Source: an uncultured Bacteroidota bacterium (GTDB taxonomy: Bacteria > Bacteroidota > Bacteroidia > Flavobacteriales > Flavobacteriaceae). Taken from it: a DNA stretch of 16,879 nucleotides. The notes beneath the pieces were generated by a model. The model did no database searches, had not been told where the DNA came from, and saw nothing but the letters and a program-made list of their open reading frames with translations. Below, one piece after another: positions 1 through 6,481 of the stretch. The DNA lies in assembly GCA_903819815.1 (NCBI GenBank), contig CAIJFC010000012.1, forward strand, positions 1 to 16,879, in the 5' to 3' direction. Position numbers and translations under genes: made by a program. Position 1 is the first letter of the stretch. Each line of letters begins with the position of its first letter.

Positions 1-1
1 C

Positions 2-106
2 CGGAGTGAACCAAAAGCCCCGAAGAAAAAAAAACATAGTTTTGCAGGGGAAAAAGAGCGACTGAAAAAAGCTCCTTTTTACACTAGCATAAACGAGTTT
101 TTTTAA
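2..106 (+). CDS. C-terminal end of an unidentified protein (partial, left edge)
   Basis: Reading from base 2 gives 34 sense codons and a TAA at 104-106; the start lies outside the window. The tail is basic, with a run of lysines (PKKKK), followed by residues ERLKKAPFYTSINEFF. It looks like a natural protein end: charged, with an aromatic close. I do not recognise the family. The evidence is modest, because a stretch of this length can stay open by chance. A competing reading is an untranslated region with an imperfect hairpin at 51-80 (AAAAAGAGC against GCTC-C-TTTTT) acting as a terminator. The gene would run in the same direction as thrS, with about 140 bases between them. Confidence 0.45.
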   Translation, partial: RSEPKAPKKKKHSFAGEKERLKKAPFYTSINEFF

Positions 107-110
107 CAAG

Positions 111-139
111 GGCTTGACGGGGAAAGCCGGAAATGGCTT
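111..139 (+). other. Alternative hairpins upstream of thrS
   Basis: GGCTT at 111-115, AAGCC at 124-128 and GGCTT at 135-139 can form two mutually exclusive 5-bp stems. The middle segment pairs with either outer one. The element lies upstream of the predicted thrS promoter at 200-230, so it would be in the thrS mRNA only if a second, more distal promoter exists. It may equally be the 3' end of the upstream transcript. No T-run follows, so it is not a standard intrinsic terminator. Confidence 0.25.
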
Positions 140-199
140 CGGAATATTAGAATTAGTTGATCAAATTACGGCAATTTTGCAATTAGTTACCTATATATA

Positions 200-230
200 T
201 TGTGAGGTTTTTAGTAAACGCTTATATTTG
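200..230 (+). promoter_or_regulatory. Predicted thrS promoter (Bacteroidota type)
   Basis: TTG at 200-202 (-33 box) is followed after 20 bases by TATATTTG at 223-230, a match to TAnnTTTG. Transcription would start near 236, leaving a leader of only about 14 bases before the ATG at 250. This argues against the longer thrS reading frame that begins with GTG at 202. Confidence 0.6.
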
Positions 231-249
231 CGTTCACAAATTTAAAAAA

Positions 250-2196
250 ATGATTAAGATTACTTTGCCCGATGGGTCTGTTAAGGAATTTGAAATCGGT
301 GCTACGCCGATGGATGTTGCGATAAATATTAGTGAAGGATTTGCAAGAAATGTTATTTCTGCAGCTTTTAACGGTACGACGATTGAAACCTCTACCCCAT
401 TAACGACAGACGGTGCACTTGTATTATACACTTGGAATGACGAAAACGGGAAGAAGGCTTTCTGGCATTCTACGTCTCACGTTATGGCGCAAGTTTTGGA
501 AGAAATGTATTCAGGAATTAAATTAACTCTTGGACCTGCTATTAATAATGGGTTTTATTATGATGTTGATTTTGAAGATCATAAGATTACCGATGCTGAT
601 TTTAAGAAAATTGAAGATCGCGTTTTGGAAATTTCAAGAGAAAAACACGAATTTAAGTTGCGTCCTGTTTCAAAAGCGGAAGCATTGGAAGTTTATAAAG
701 ATAATGTTTATAAAACGGAATTGATTTCGAATTTGGAAGATGGCACGATTACTTTTTGTGATCATGCTACTTTTACCGATTTGTGTCGTGGTGGTCATAT
801 TCCAAATACTGGAATTATCAAGGCGATGAAAGTGATGAGTGTTGCCGGTGCTTACTGGCGAGGCGATGAGAAAAACAAGCAATTGACCCGTGTATATGGA
901 ACTTCGTTTCCAAAGCAAAAAGACCTAACCGAATATTTAGAATTGCTTGAAGAGGCAAAACGACGTGATCATAGAAAATTAGGAAAAGAATTGGAATTGT
1001 TTGCATTTTCACAAAAAGTGGGACAAGGATTGCCATTGTGGTTGCCAAAAGGTGCTGCATTGAGAGATAGATTGGAGCAGTTTTTGAAAAAAGCACAGAA
1101 AAAAGCAGGTTACGAGCAAGTAATTACGCCACATATTGGTCAAAAAGAATTGTATGTTACTTCGGGTCATTATGCTAAATACGGAGCGGATAGTTTTCAG
1201 CCGATTTCAACTCCAGCGGATGGAGAAGAATTTTTGTTGAAACCAATGAACTGTCCTCACCACTGCGAAATTTATAATACAAAACCTTGGTCCTATAAAG
1301 ATTTACCTAAGCGATATGCTGAATTTGGGACGGTTTACAGATATGAGCAGAGTGGTGAATTGCATGGCTTGACGCGTGTTCGAGGATTTACTCAGGATGA
1401 TGCGCACATATTTTGTACGCCTGAACAATTGGATGAAGAGTTTAAGAAAGTAATTGATTTGGTATTGTACGTTTTCAGTTCTTTAGGATTTGAAAATTTC
1501 ACCGCGCAAATTTCATTACGAGATAAAGAAAATAGAGATAAGTACATTGGATCTGATGAAAATTGGGAGAAAGCAGAAAATGCGATCATTAATGCTGCTG
1601 CAGATAAAGGCTTAAATACGGTAGTAGAATATGGCGAAGCCGCATTTTATGGTCCAAAGTTGGATTTCATGGTTAAAGATGCTTTGGGAAGACAATGGCA
1701 ATTGGGAACAATTCAAGTAGATTATAATTTGCCTGAGCGTTTTGAATTGACTTATAAAGGTTCTGATAATGAGTTGCATAGACCGGTAATGATTCACAGA
1801 GCACCTTTTGGATCTATGGAAAGATTTATAGCCATTTTATTAGAACATACCGCTGGAAATTTCCCACTTTGGTTGATGCCAGAACAGGCAATTATATTAT
1901 CTTTAAGCGAGAAATATGAAAATTATGCGAAAAAAGTTTTAAATCTGCTAGAAAATCACGAAATTCGCGCCCTTGTAGACAACAGAAATGAGACTATAGG
2001 CAAGAAAATTAGAGATGCTGAAATGCAAAAAACCCCGTATATGTTGATTGTAGGCGAGGAAGAAGAGAAAAACGGAACCATTTCAATACGTCGTCACGGA
2101 CAGGAAGGAAAAGGCAATATTAGCGTTACAATTGAAGAATTTGCTTCAATTGTGAATGAAGAAATCAACAAAACATTAAAAGTATTTACAGTTTAA
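250..2196 (+). CDS. thrS: Threonyl-tRNA synthetase
   Basis: This cytoplasmic class II aminoacyl-tRNA synthetase charges tRNA-Thr with threonine using ATP. The product has 648 residues, normal for the family. Domains run in order. The N-terminal TGS domain starts MIKITLPDGS (about 1-60). The editing domain has HSTSH (His73, His77) and CRGGH (Cys179, His183), which clears mischarged Ser-tRNA. The catalytic core has the zinc-site cysteine in KPMNCPHH (Cys335), motif 2 around RYEQSGELHG and motif 3 around HRAPFGSMERF. The anticodon-binding domain is C-terminal. I chose ATG at 250 over an in-frame GTG at 202 because the TGS domain begins there and the predicted promoter lies at 200-230. It heads the canonical thrS-infC-rpmI-rplT cluster; infC follows 16 bases after the stop. 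Confidence 0.97.
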   Translation: MIKITLPDGSVKEFEIGATPMDVAINISEGFARNVISAAFNGTTIETSTPLTTDGALVLYTWNDENGKKAFWHSTSHVMAQVLEEMYSGIKLTLGPAINNGFYYDVDFEDHKITDADFKKIEDRVLEISREKHEFKLRPVSKAEALEVYKDNVYKTELISNLEDGTITFCDHATFTDLCRGGHIPNTGIIKAMKVMSVAGAYWRGDEKNKQLTRVYGTSFPKQKDLTEYLELLEEAKRRDHRKLGKELELFAFSQKVGQGLPLWLPKGAALRDRLEQFLKKAQKKAGYEQVITPHIGQKELYVTSGHYAKYGADSFQPISTPADGEEFLLKPMNCPHHCEIYNTKPWSYKDLPKRYAEFGTVYRYEQSGELHGLTRVRGFTQDDAHIFCTPEQLDEEFKKVIDLVLYVFSSLGFENFTAQISLRDKENRDKYIGSDENWEKAENAIINAAADKGLNTVVEYGEAAFYGPKLDFMVKDALGRQWQLGTIQVDYNLPERFELTYKGSDNELHRPVMIHRAPFGSMERFIAILLEHTAGNFPLWLMPEQAIILSLSEKYENYAKKVLNLLENHEIRALVDNRNETIGKKIRDAEMQKTPYMLIVGEEEEKNGTISIRRHGQEGKGNISVTIEEFASIVNEEINKTLKVFTV

Positions 2197-2212
2197 CTTA
2201 AATTATAAAGTC

Positions 2213-2770
2213 ATAGCAATAAGAAACAACAGAGGATATCAACCTCGAGTAGAAAAGAAAGACGCCCACAGAATAAACAATCTTATTCGTGGAGTTCAAG
2301 AAGTAAGGCTTGTTGGAGAAAACATTGAGCCTGGAGTTTTTAAACTTTCAGAAGCTTTGCGTTTAGCGGATGAATTTGAATTAGATTTAGTTGAAATTTC
2401 ACCAAATGCTGAACCACCTGTTTGTAAGATTATGGATTATAAAAAATTCATATACGAACAAAAGAAGCGAGAAAAGGCATTGAAAGCAAAATCTACTCAA
2501 GTTGTGGTTAAAGAAATTCGTTTCGGACCACAAACAGATGAACATGATTATGAATTTAAAAGAAAAAATGCGGAGAAGTTTTTGAAAGACGGCGCAAAAT
2601 TAAAAGCTTTCGTGTTTTTTAAAGGACGATCAATAATCTATAAAGACCAGGGTCAAATCTTGCTTTTAAGATTAGCAACCGATTTAGAAGAATATGGCAA
2701 AGTAGAATCGATGCCAGTTTTGGAAGGAAAGAGAATGATTATTTTTATAGCTCCGAAGAAGAAGAAATAA
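2213..2770 (+). CDS. infC: Translation initiation factor IF-3, probable ATA start
   Basis: IF-3 binds the 30S subunit, prevents premature 50S joining and checks start codon and initiator tRNA. The frame encodes about 185 residues from ATA at 2213, with N-terminus (M)AIRNNRGYQPRVEKKDAHRI, then the N-domain (VRLVGENIEPGVFK), PNAEPPVCKIMDY, the basic linker helix and the C-domain (KEIRFGPQTDEHDYEFK, FFKGRSI, MPVLEGKRM), ending KKKK. The frame has no ATG, GTG or TTG between the thrS stop and TTG at 2357; a start there would delete about 48 residues of conserved N-domain. The best start is therefore ATA at 2213 (ATA at 2219 is second choice). E. coli infC uses AUU, and IF-3 represses its own mRNA through that rare codon, so similar autocontrol is likely. 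The gene sits 16 bases after thrS. Confidence 0.93.
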   Translation: MAIRNNRGYQPRVEKKDAHRINNLIRGVQEVRLVGENIEPGVFKLSEALRLADEFELDLVEISPNAEPPVCKIMDYKKFIYEQKKREKALKAKSTQVVVKEIRFGPQTDEHDYEFKRKNAEKFLKDGAKLKAFVFFKGRSIIYKDQGQILLLRLATDLEEYGKVESMPVLEGKRMIIFIAPKKKK

Positions 2771-2776
2771 ATATTT

Positions 2777-2854
2777 GCAATAAGCAATAAGCTAAAAGCA
2801 ATAAGCCGAGTTAATAATAGCTTTGCTTAATGCCTAAAGCCTAAAGCTTAACGC
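2777..2854. repeat. Heptanucleotide (period 7) array before rpmI
   Basis: Units start every 7 bases with GC: GCAATAA (2777), GCAATAA (2784), GCTAAAA (2791), GCAATAA (2798), then a 20-base break, then GCTTAAT (2825), GCCTAAA (2832), GCCTAAA (2839), GCTTAAC (2846) and GC. The sequence lies in the infC-rpmI spacer and would be transcribed with the operon. Segment 2825-2841 is complementary at 15 of 17 positions to 3108-3124 on the far side of rpmI. Confidence 0.7.
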
Positions 2855-2898
2855 TTTTTAAAAATAAGTAAGTAAGAATAAATTAAACACTAGGAAAA

Positions 2899-3096
2899 AT
2901 GCCTAAAATGAAAACCAAATCTAGCGCCAAGAAACGATTTAAAGTTACTGGTTCTGGAAAGATTAAAAGAAAGCATGCTTTTAAAAGTCATATTTTGACT
3001 AAAAAATCTAAAAAACGTAAATTAGCTTTGACACACTCAGCGCTAGTTCACAAAACAGATATGAAAAGCATCAAACAACAATTAAGAATTATCTAA
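2899..3096 (+). CDS. rpmI: 50S ribosomal protein L35
   Basis: This small, very basic protein of the large ribosomal subunit has 65 residues. It begins MPKMKTKSSAKKRFKVTGSG, the family signature, and continues KIKRKHAFKSHIL. Length and position between infC and rplT are standard. The ATG at 2899 is the only sensible start. Spacers on both sides are unusually long for this cluster (128 and 147 bases) and carry heptanucleotide repeats and possible RNA structure. L35 is usually co-regulated with L20. Confidence 0.97.
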   Translation: MPKMKTKSSAKKRFKVTGSGKIKRKHAFKSHILTKKSKKRKLALTHSALVHKTDMKSIKQQLRII

Positions 3097-3115
3097 AAAA
3101 AGCTATAGACTTTAG

Positions 3116-3138
3116 GCATAAAGCTTAAAGCATATTGC
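3116..3138. repeat. Heptanucleotide repeat between rpmI and rplT
   Basis: GCATAAA (3116), GCTTAAA (3123), GCATATT (3130) and GC (3137) keep the same 7-base register and GC-start as the array before rpmI. The segment 3108-3124 is an inverted match, 15 of 17, to 2825-2841, so the two spacers could pair in the mRNA around rpmI. Confidence 0.6.
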
Positions 3139-3180
3139 ATTAGATTTCTTTAGGTTAAAATTAAATTTAATAACCTTGGA

Positions 3181-3225
3181 GTAGGGCCTTTAAGTTCCCT
3201 TGATTAAATTCGGGACGCCTGCTAC
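3181..3225 (+). promoter_or_regulatory. Candidate L20 (rplT) leader structure
   Basis: GTAG (3181-3184) pairs with CTAC (3222-3225). After a two-base bulge (TG, 3220-3221), GGC (3185-3187) pairs with GCC (3217-3219). An asymmetric six-base loop (3188-3193) follows on the left side only, then G3194 and TCCC (3196-3199) pair with GGGA (3212-3215) and C3216, with T3195 bulged. An A-run starts at 3226 and the rplT ATG is at 3244. L20 leaders in other phyla mimic the L20 site in 23S rRNA and repress translation. Assigning that role here is an inference from position and structure. Confidence 0.5.
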
Positions 3226-3243
3226 AAAAAAAACAGTAAAATT

Positions 3244-3588
3244 ATGCCAAGATCGGTAAATTCAGTTGCTAAAAGAGCAAGAAGAAAAAAAATAATGAAG
3301 CAAGCCAAAGGTTTCTTTGGAAGACGTAAAAACGTTTGGACAGTTGCGAAAAACGCGGTAGAGAAAGCTATGTGCTACGCTTACCGTGACAGAAAAGTGA
3401 ATAAAAGAAATTTCCGTGCTTTATGGATTCAACGTATTAACGCTGGAGCTAGATTAGAAGGAATGTCTTATTCTCAATTAATTGGAAAACTAAAAGCTAA
3501 TAACATCGAATTGAACAGAAAAGTTCTTGCCGATTTAGCGATGAATCATCCAGTTGCTTTTAAAGCTGTACTTAATAAAGTAAAATAA
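3244..3588 (+). CDS. rplT: 50S ribosomal protein L20
   Basis: L20 binds 23S rRNA early in large-subunit assembly and in many bacteria represses its own operon. The product has 114 residues, the normal length. It begins MPRSVNSVAKRARRKKIMKQ and contains AKGFFGRRKNVW, YRDRKVNKRNFRALWIQRIN and LNRKVLADLA, all typical. It is the last gene of thrS-infC-rpmI-rplT, followed by a strong terminator 36 bases downstream. A folded segment just upstream (3181-3225) is a candidate autoregulatory site. Confidence 0.98.
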   Translation: MPRSVNSVAKRARRKKIMKQAKGFFGRRKNVWTVAKNAVEKAMCYAYRDRKVNKRNFRALWIQRINAGARLEGMSYSQLIGKLKANNIELNRKVLADLAMNHPVAFKAVLNKVK

Positions 3589-3624
3589 ACGTTTTATAAA
3601 CTATATTTGAACTTACTTACTATA

Positions 3625-3652
3625 AAAAAACCATTCGAAAGAATGGTTTTTT
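3625..3652. terminator. Bidirectional intrinsic terminator after rplT
   Basis: AAAAAACCATTC and GAATGGTTTTTT form a perfect 12-bp stem with a GAAA tetraloop. The T-run on the plus strand ends rplT. The A-run gives a U-run on the other strand, so it can also end the convergent gene whose stop is at 3665. Confidence 0.9.
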
Positions 3653-3664
3653 GTTATCTATACA

Positions 3665-4927
3665 TTACGTCTTCTGTTTCTTTTTCTTGGCTGCAGGAAA
3701 TAACACGTTGTTTAATATTAAACGGAATCCAGGAGAGTTTGGATGTAAATCTAACACTGTTGGTTCGTCTCCTACCATATGTTGGTAATCCTCTGGATCA
3801 TGACCTCCAAAAAAGGTGAAAAAGCCCTTCCCTTTTTGACCATGGATGTACCTCGCTTCACTATTTAAAGCATTTTCACCTAAAACTAAAACGTTAGATT
3901 TAATTTGATCTCTAGTAAAAGCAGTAGTTTGCCCCATAAAACCTTTCACTAATTGGGTATGATTTTGACATAACATACTTGGAATAACATCCCATTTTGC
4001 TGAAAATTCCATCAAAGTAAAATAATCTTTCTCCATTGGAAGCATCCGTTTTTCAGTCATATCAATTGATGAAAATTCATAATGTTCTGGTTTCCTATCT
4101 AAAATAAAATCTTTGAAAGCAAATGTTTTGGAATAATCAATTCGTGATTGATAACTACCTTCACTGGGGTCACCATCAAACATTGGCTCGCAAATATCAA
4201 CTCCTTCAGCAGATAAGGCGATGTCAAAACTATCGGTGGCAGAACACATGGCAAACATAAACCCGCCACCAATCACAAAATCTCTAATTTTTTTGGCTAC
4301 CGCTAATTTCTCTTCTGAAACCTTATTATAACCTAGTTTAGCGGCTAGTTTCTCCGCATCAATTTTTTGCTCAATATACCAAGGCGTATTTCTGTAGGCA
4401 CCAAAAAACTTACCATATTGTCCCGTAAAATCTTCATGATGTAAATGCAACCAATCGTAAAGTAACAATCCGTCGGACAAAACCTCTTCATCATAAATAG
4501 GTGTAAAAGGAATTTCAGCATAAGTTAAAACCATAGTTACCGCATCGTCCCATGGTTGTTTTCCCTTTGGAGTATAAACGGCAATTTTTGGTGCTTTTTC
4601 CAAAATTACATTTTCCATATTTTGAGATGGACTTGAAATATCGTTCAGAATTGAATTCGTTTCTGCGTCTGAAAGCACTTCAAAACTAACTCCGCGAATT
4701 TGGCATTCTTTACGGATTTCTTCAACATCAGGCAATAAAAAAGAACCGCCTCTGTAATTTAATAGCCAACTGGCTTTGTATTTTTTGTCCAAACACCAAT
4801 AGGTAATTCCATAAGCTTTTAAATGATTTTGCTGGGTAGTTTCATCCATTGGAAGCAAAATAAAAGAAGCTTTCATTGTAAAAGAAATGAGCAATATGAA
4901 TAGTAATACCGAATTCTTAAATTTCAT
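3665..4927 (-). CDS. Exported protein with GATase1-like core (often labelled asparagine synthetase B)
   Basis: The protein has 420 residues. A signal peptide is visible (basic start, hydrophobic 6-17, likely cleavage after MKA at 18-20), so it should be exported. Close relatives in flavobacteria are, from memory, commonly named asparagine synthetase B. The sequence does not support that: there is no catalytic Cys at position 2, no SGGxDS ATP-binding loop, and a signal peptide is present. Instead KIAVYTPKGKQPWDDAV (114-130), the glycine-rich turn IGGGFMFAMCSA with Cys228 (219-230) and GKGFFTFFGGHDPED (366-380) resemble the class I amidotransferase-like fold (ThuA/DJ-1 relatives), with Cys228 at the nucleophile-elbow position. 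The C-terminus is basic (KKKKQK). The substrate is unknown. A -7 box TATCTTTG lies at 4947-4954 on the minus strand. Confidence 0.75.
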   Translation of the reverse strand: MKFKNSVLLFILLISFTMKASFILLPMDETTQQNHLKAYGITYWCLDKKYKASWLLNYRGGSFLLPDVEEIRKECQIRGVSFEVLSDAETNSILNDISSPSQNMENVILEKAPKIAVYTPKGKQPWDDAVTMVLTYAEIPFTPIYDEEVLSDGLLLYDWLHLHHEDFTGQYGKFFGAYRNTPWYIEQKIDAEKLAAKLGYNKVSEEKLAVAKKIRDFVIGGGFMFAMCSATDSFDIALSAEGVDICEPMFDGDPSEGSYQSRIDYSKTFAFKDFILDRKPEHYEFSSIDMTEKRMLPMEKDYFTLMEFSAKWDVIPSMLCQNHTQLVKGFMGQTTAFTRDQIKSNVLVLGENALNSEARYIHGQKGKGFFTFFGGHDPEDYQHMVGDEPTVLDLHPNSPGFRLILNNVLFPAAKKKKQKT

Positions 4928-4946
4928 TTGATAAATAAATTTCCTT

Positions 4947-4954
4947 CAAAGATA
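4947..4954 (-). promoter_or_regulatory. -7 box for the 420-residue exported protein
   Basis: The minus strand reads TATCTTTG, a match to TAnnTTTG, 19 bases upstream of the ATG. The expected -33 position falls in the T-rich flank of the upstream terminator and has no clear TTG. Confidence 0.4.
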
Positions 4955-4966
4955 AAGGAATTGAAT

Positions 4967-5005
4967 AAAAAAAACACCTAAATTTTAGCGTAAATTTAGG
5001 TGTTT
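4967..5005 (-). terminator. Intrinsic terminator of the DUF2911 gene
   Basis: A perfect 14-bp stem (4972-4985 with 4992-5005) has a six-base loop. Read on the minus strand it is followed by an unbroken run of T (complement of the A-run 4967-4974). It starts 22 bases after the stop codon of the DUF2911 gene. Confidence 0.85.
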
Positions 5006-5027
5006 AAAATTGTAATTAAAAGACGAA

Positions 5028-5873
5028 TTATTTCTTACTCCATTCAGCAATATTATCCTCATTCATCTTCACGTAATCATTATTTTTTGCTTCTTTAGCT
5101 GAAGCCAATGAAATTTTAGCCGTTTCAATTGCTCCTTTTTTATCACCTAATTTTGCTTGAATTAGTGATTTTAATTTGGTGTACCAATAAGGAGTTGCTT
5201 TATTTAATTCCAATGCTTTATTTACATAAGTAAGTGCTTTTGTTAAATCACCATTGGATTGTAAATAAAATTGAGCCGCGGAAAAATAATCACCACTTGA
5301 AGGTCCGGCCATGATTTTATCTATACTTGCCATGGCCATTTTTTGAGTAGGAACCTCAAATTTTAATGAAGCTATAGTTTTATCCCAGCTAATATTTAAA
5401 TAACCAAAATTGTTATCTAAATTATTAATATCAATAGTTAAATTCTCTACGTTTTTATTTAACATTTGAGGAACTACACTAGCACGAAGGGCAACATCTG
5501 ACTCATCCCAAACTTCAGGATTTCCCCAATTGTCAGTTTTAGAATAGAAAAAAATATCCCAGCTTTCCACTTTTGGAATAGTATATAAAGCATACTTACC
5601 TTTTTTCAAGGTTTTACCGTCAATTAGTACATCTTCACTAAAACTGATTGTAGTATTTGAATTGGCTCCTGTTCTCCATACTTTTCCAAAGGGAACTAAA
5701 TCACCAAAGATATTTCTACCTTTAACTCCTGGACGAGAATATTCAACTTCTACATCGGTTAAACCAACCATTTGATTAAAAACACATTTAGGGCTTGGTT
5801 GAGGCGTTAATATTTGCGACTGAAAAGTCAAAGAACTTAATGAAAGTGCTACTAGAAAAATAATTTTTTTCAT
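5028..5873 (-). CDS. Exported DUF2911 protein with C-terminal TPR-like repeats
   Basis: The protein has 281 residues. A signal peptide is clear (MKKIIFLVALSLSSLTFQSQ), so export to the periplasm or cell surface is expected. Residues about 25-180 form the DUF2911 domain, with its hallmarks YSRPGVKGRNIFG (45-57) and PFGKVWRTGANS (61-72), and a later aromatic stretch around WDIFFYSKTDNWGNP. The C-terminal part (about 190-281) reads like two TPR helix pairs (AAQFYLQSNGDLTKALTYVN, then a second unit with DKKGAIETAKISL). DUF2911 has no known function; the family is common in Bacteroidota. It is a single-gene unit with its own promoter box and terminator. Confidence 0.88.
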   Translation of the reverse strand: MKKIIFLVALSLSSLTFQSQILTPQPSPKCVFNQMVGLTDVEVEYSRPGVKGRNIFGDLVPFGKVWRTGANSNTTISFSEDVLIDGKTLKKGKYALYTIPKVESWDIFFYSKTDNWGNPEVWDESDVALRASVVPQMLNKNVENLTIDINNLDNNFGYLNISWDKTIASLKFEVPTQKMAMASIDKIMAGPSSGDYFSAAQFYLQSNGDLTKALTYVNKALELNKATPYWYTKLKSLIQAKLGDKKGAIETAKISLASAKEAKNNDYVKMNEDNIAEWSKK

Positions 5874-5895
5874 GATTTTTATTTTTTAATTTTTT

Positions 5896-5903
5896 CAAAT
5901 TTA
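5896..5903 (-). promoter_or_regulatory. -7 box for the DUF2911 gene
   Basis: The minus strand reads TAAATTTG, matching TAnnTTTG, 22 bases upstream of the ATG at 5873. I see no good -33 box at the usual distance in this very AT-rich stretch. Confidence 0.4.
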
Positions 5904-5988
5904 CGAATTCAATTTTGTAAAAATAAAAAATTAAAATATATTTTAAAAATAAATTGTTTAACCTATTCTTTTAAAAGATAAACAATCG

Positions 5989-5996
5989 TAATTTTG
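5989..5996 (+). promoter_or_regulatory. -7 box for the SRPBCC-photolyase pair
   Basis: TAATTTTG lies 13 bases before the ATG at 6010. A matching -33 TTG at 19-20 bases is not evident. It would drive both genes, as they are one base apart. Confidence 0.45.
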
Positions 5997-6009
5997 CAGA
6001 AATTTAATT

Positions 6010-6480
6010 ATGAAAATATATACGTATCACGCAAAACAGAATTTACCAATTTCAATCGATGAAGCTTGGGAATTTTTGTCAAATCCTAAAAATTTAAAAG
6101 TCATAACTCCTGATTACATGGGATTTATAACTCTTTCTGGGGACGACAGACCGATGTTTGCAGGTCAAATTATACAATATATTGTAACTCCAATTCTAGG
6201 AATTCCAACTAAATGGGTTACTGAAATTACTCATGTTATTGATAAAAAGTATTTTGTTGACGAACAACGATTTGGACCTTATTCGCTTTGGCATCACAAA
6301 CATTTCATCAAAGAAATTCCTGGAGGCGTAGAAATGGAAGATATTATTGATTATAAAATCCCAATGGGAATTCTAGGTCAAATGGTTCATCCAATATTGG
6401 TTAAACCAAAATTAAACGAAATATTTGACTACCGAAGAAAGAAATTAATCGAACTTTTTGGGGAATTTAAAAAACTTTAA
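6010..6480 (+). CDS. SRPBCC-fold protein paired with photolyase
   Basis: The protein has 156 residues and no signal peptide. Its pattern is that of the START/SRPBCC helix-grip fold, which encloses a hydrophobic ligand pocket: an N-terminal strand, then PISIDEAWEFLSNPKNLKVI, TPDYMGF, a middle region with GPYSLWHHKHFIKEI and VEMEDIIDYKIP, and a long C-terminal helix (PKLNEIFDYRRKKLIELFG). The ligand is unknown. The stop is one base from the photolyase ATG, so the two are almost certainly co-transcribed and probably translationally coupled. Small SRPBCC genes next to photolyase genes occur in other bacteria, which suggests a light- or DNA-damage-related role, but this is inference. Confidence 0.85.
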   Translation: MKIYTYHAKQNLPISIDEAWEFLSNPKNLKVITPDYMGFITLSGDDRPMFAGQIIQYIVTPILGIPTKWVTEITHVIDKKYFVDEQRFGPYSLWHHKHFIKEIPGGVEMEDIIDYKIPMGILGQMVHPILVKPKLNEIFDYRRKKLIELFGEFKKL

Positions 6481-6481
6481 A

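Noticed and set aside
51..80. Imperfect hairpin AAAAAGAGC / GCTC-C-TTTTT as a terminator of an upstream gene
   Set aside because: The T-run is used in the stem and the segment is within a plausible C-terminal coding frame; noted as an alternative only.
202..249. GTG at 202 as the thrS start (16 extra residues)
   Set aside because: The extra residues do not belong to the TGS domain, and the GTG lies inside the predicted promoter; ATG at 250 gives the standard N-terminus.
2357..2770. infC starting at TTG 2357 (137 residues)
   Set aside because: It would remove most of the conserved IF-3 N-domain, which is encoded in frame just upstream.
6458..6481. ATG at 6458 as the photolyase start
   Set aside because: It adds eight residues overlapping the SRPBCC gene; ATG at 6482 gives the typical MNIFWFRRDLR start.
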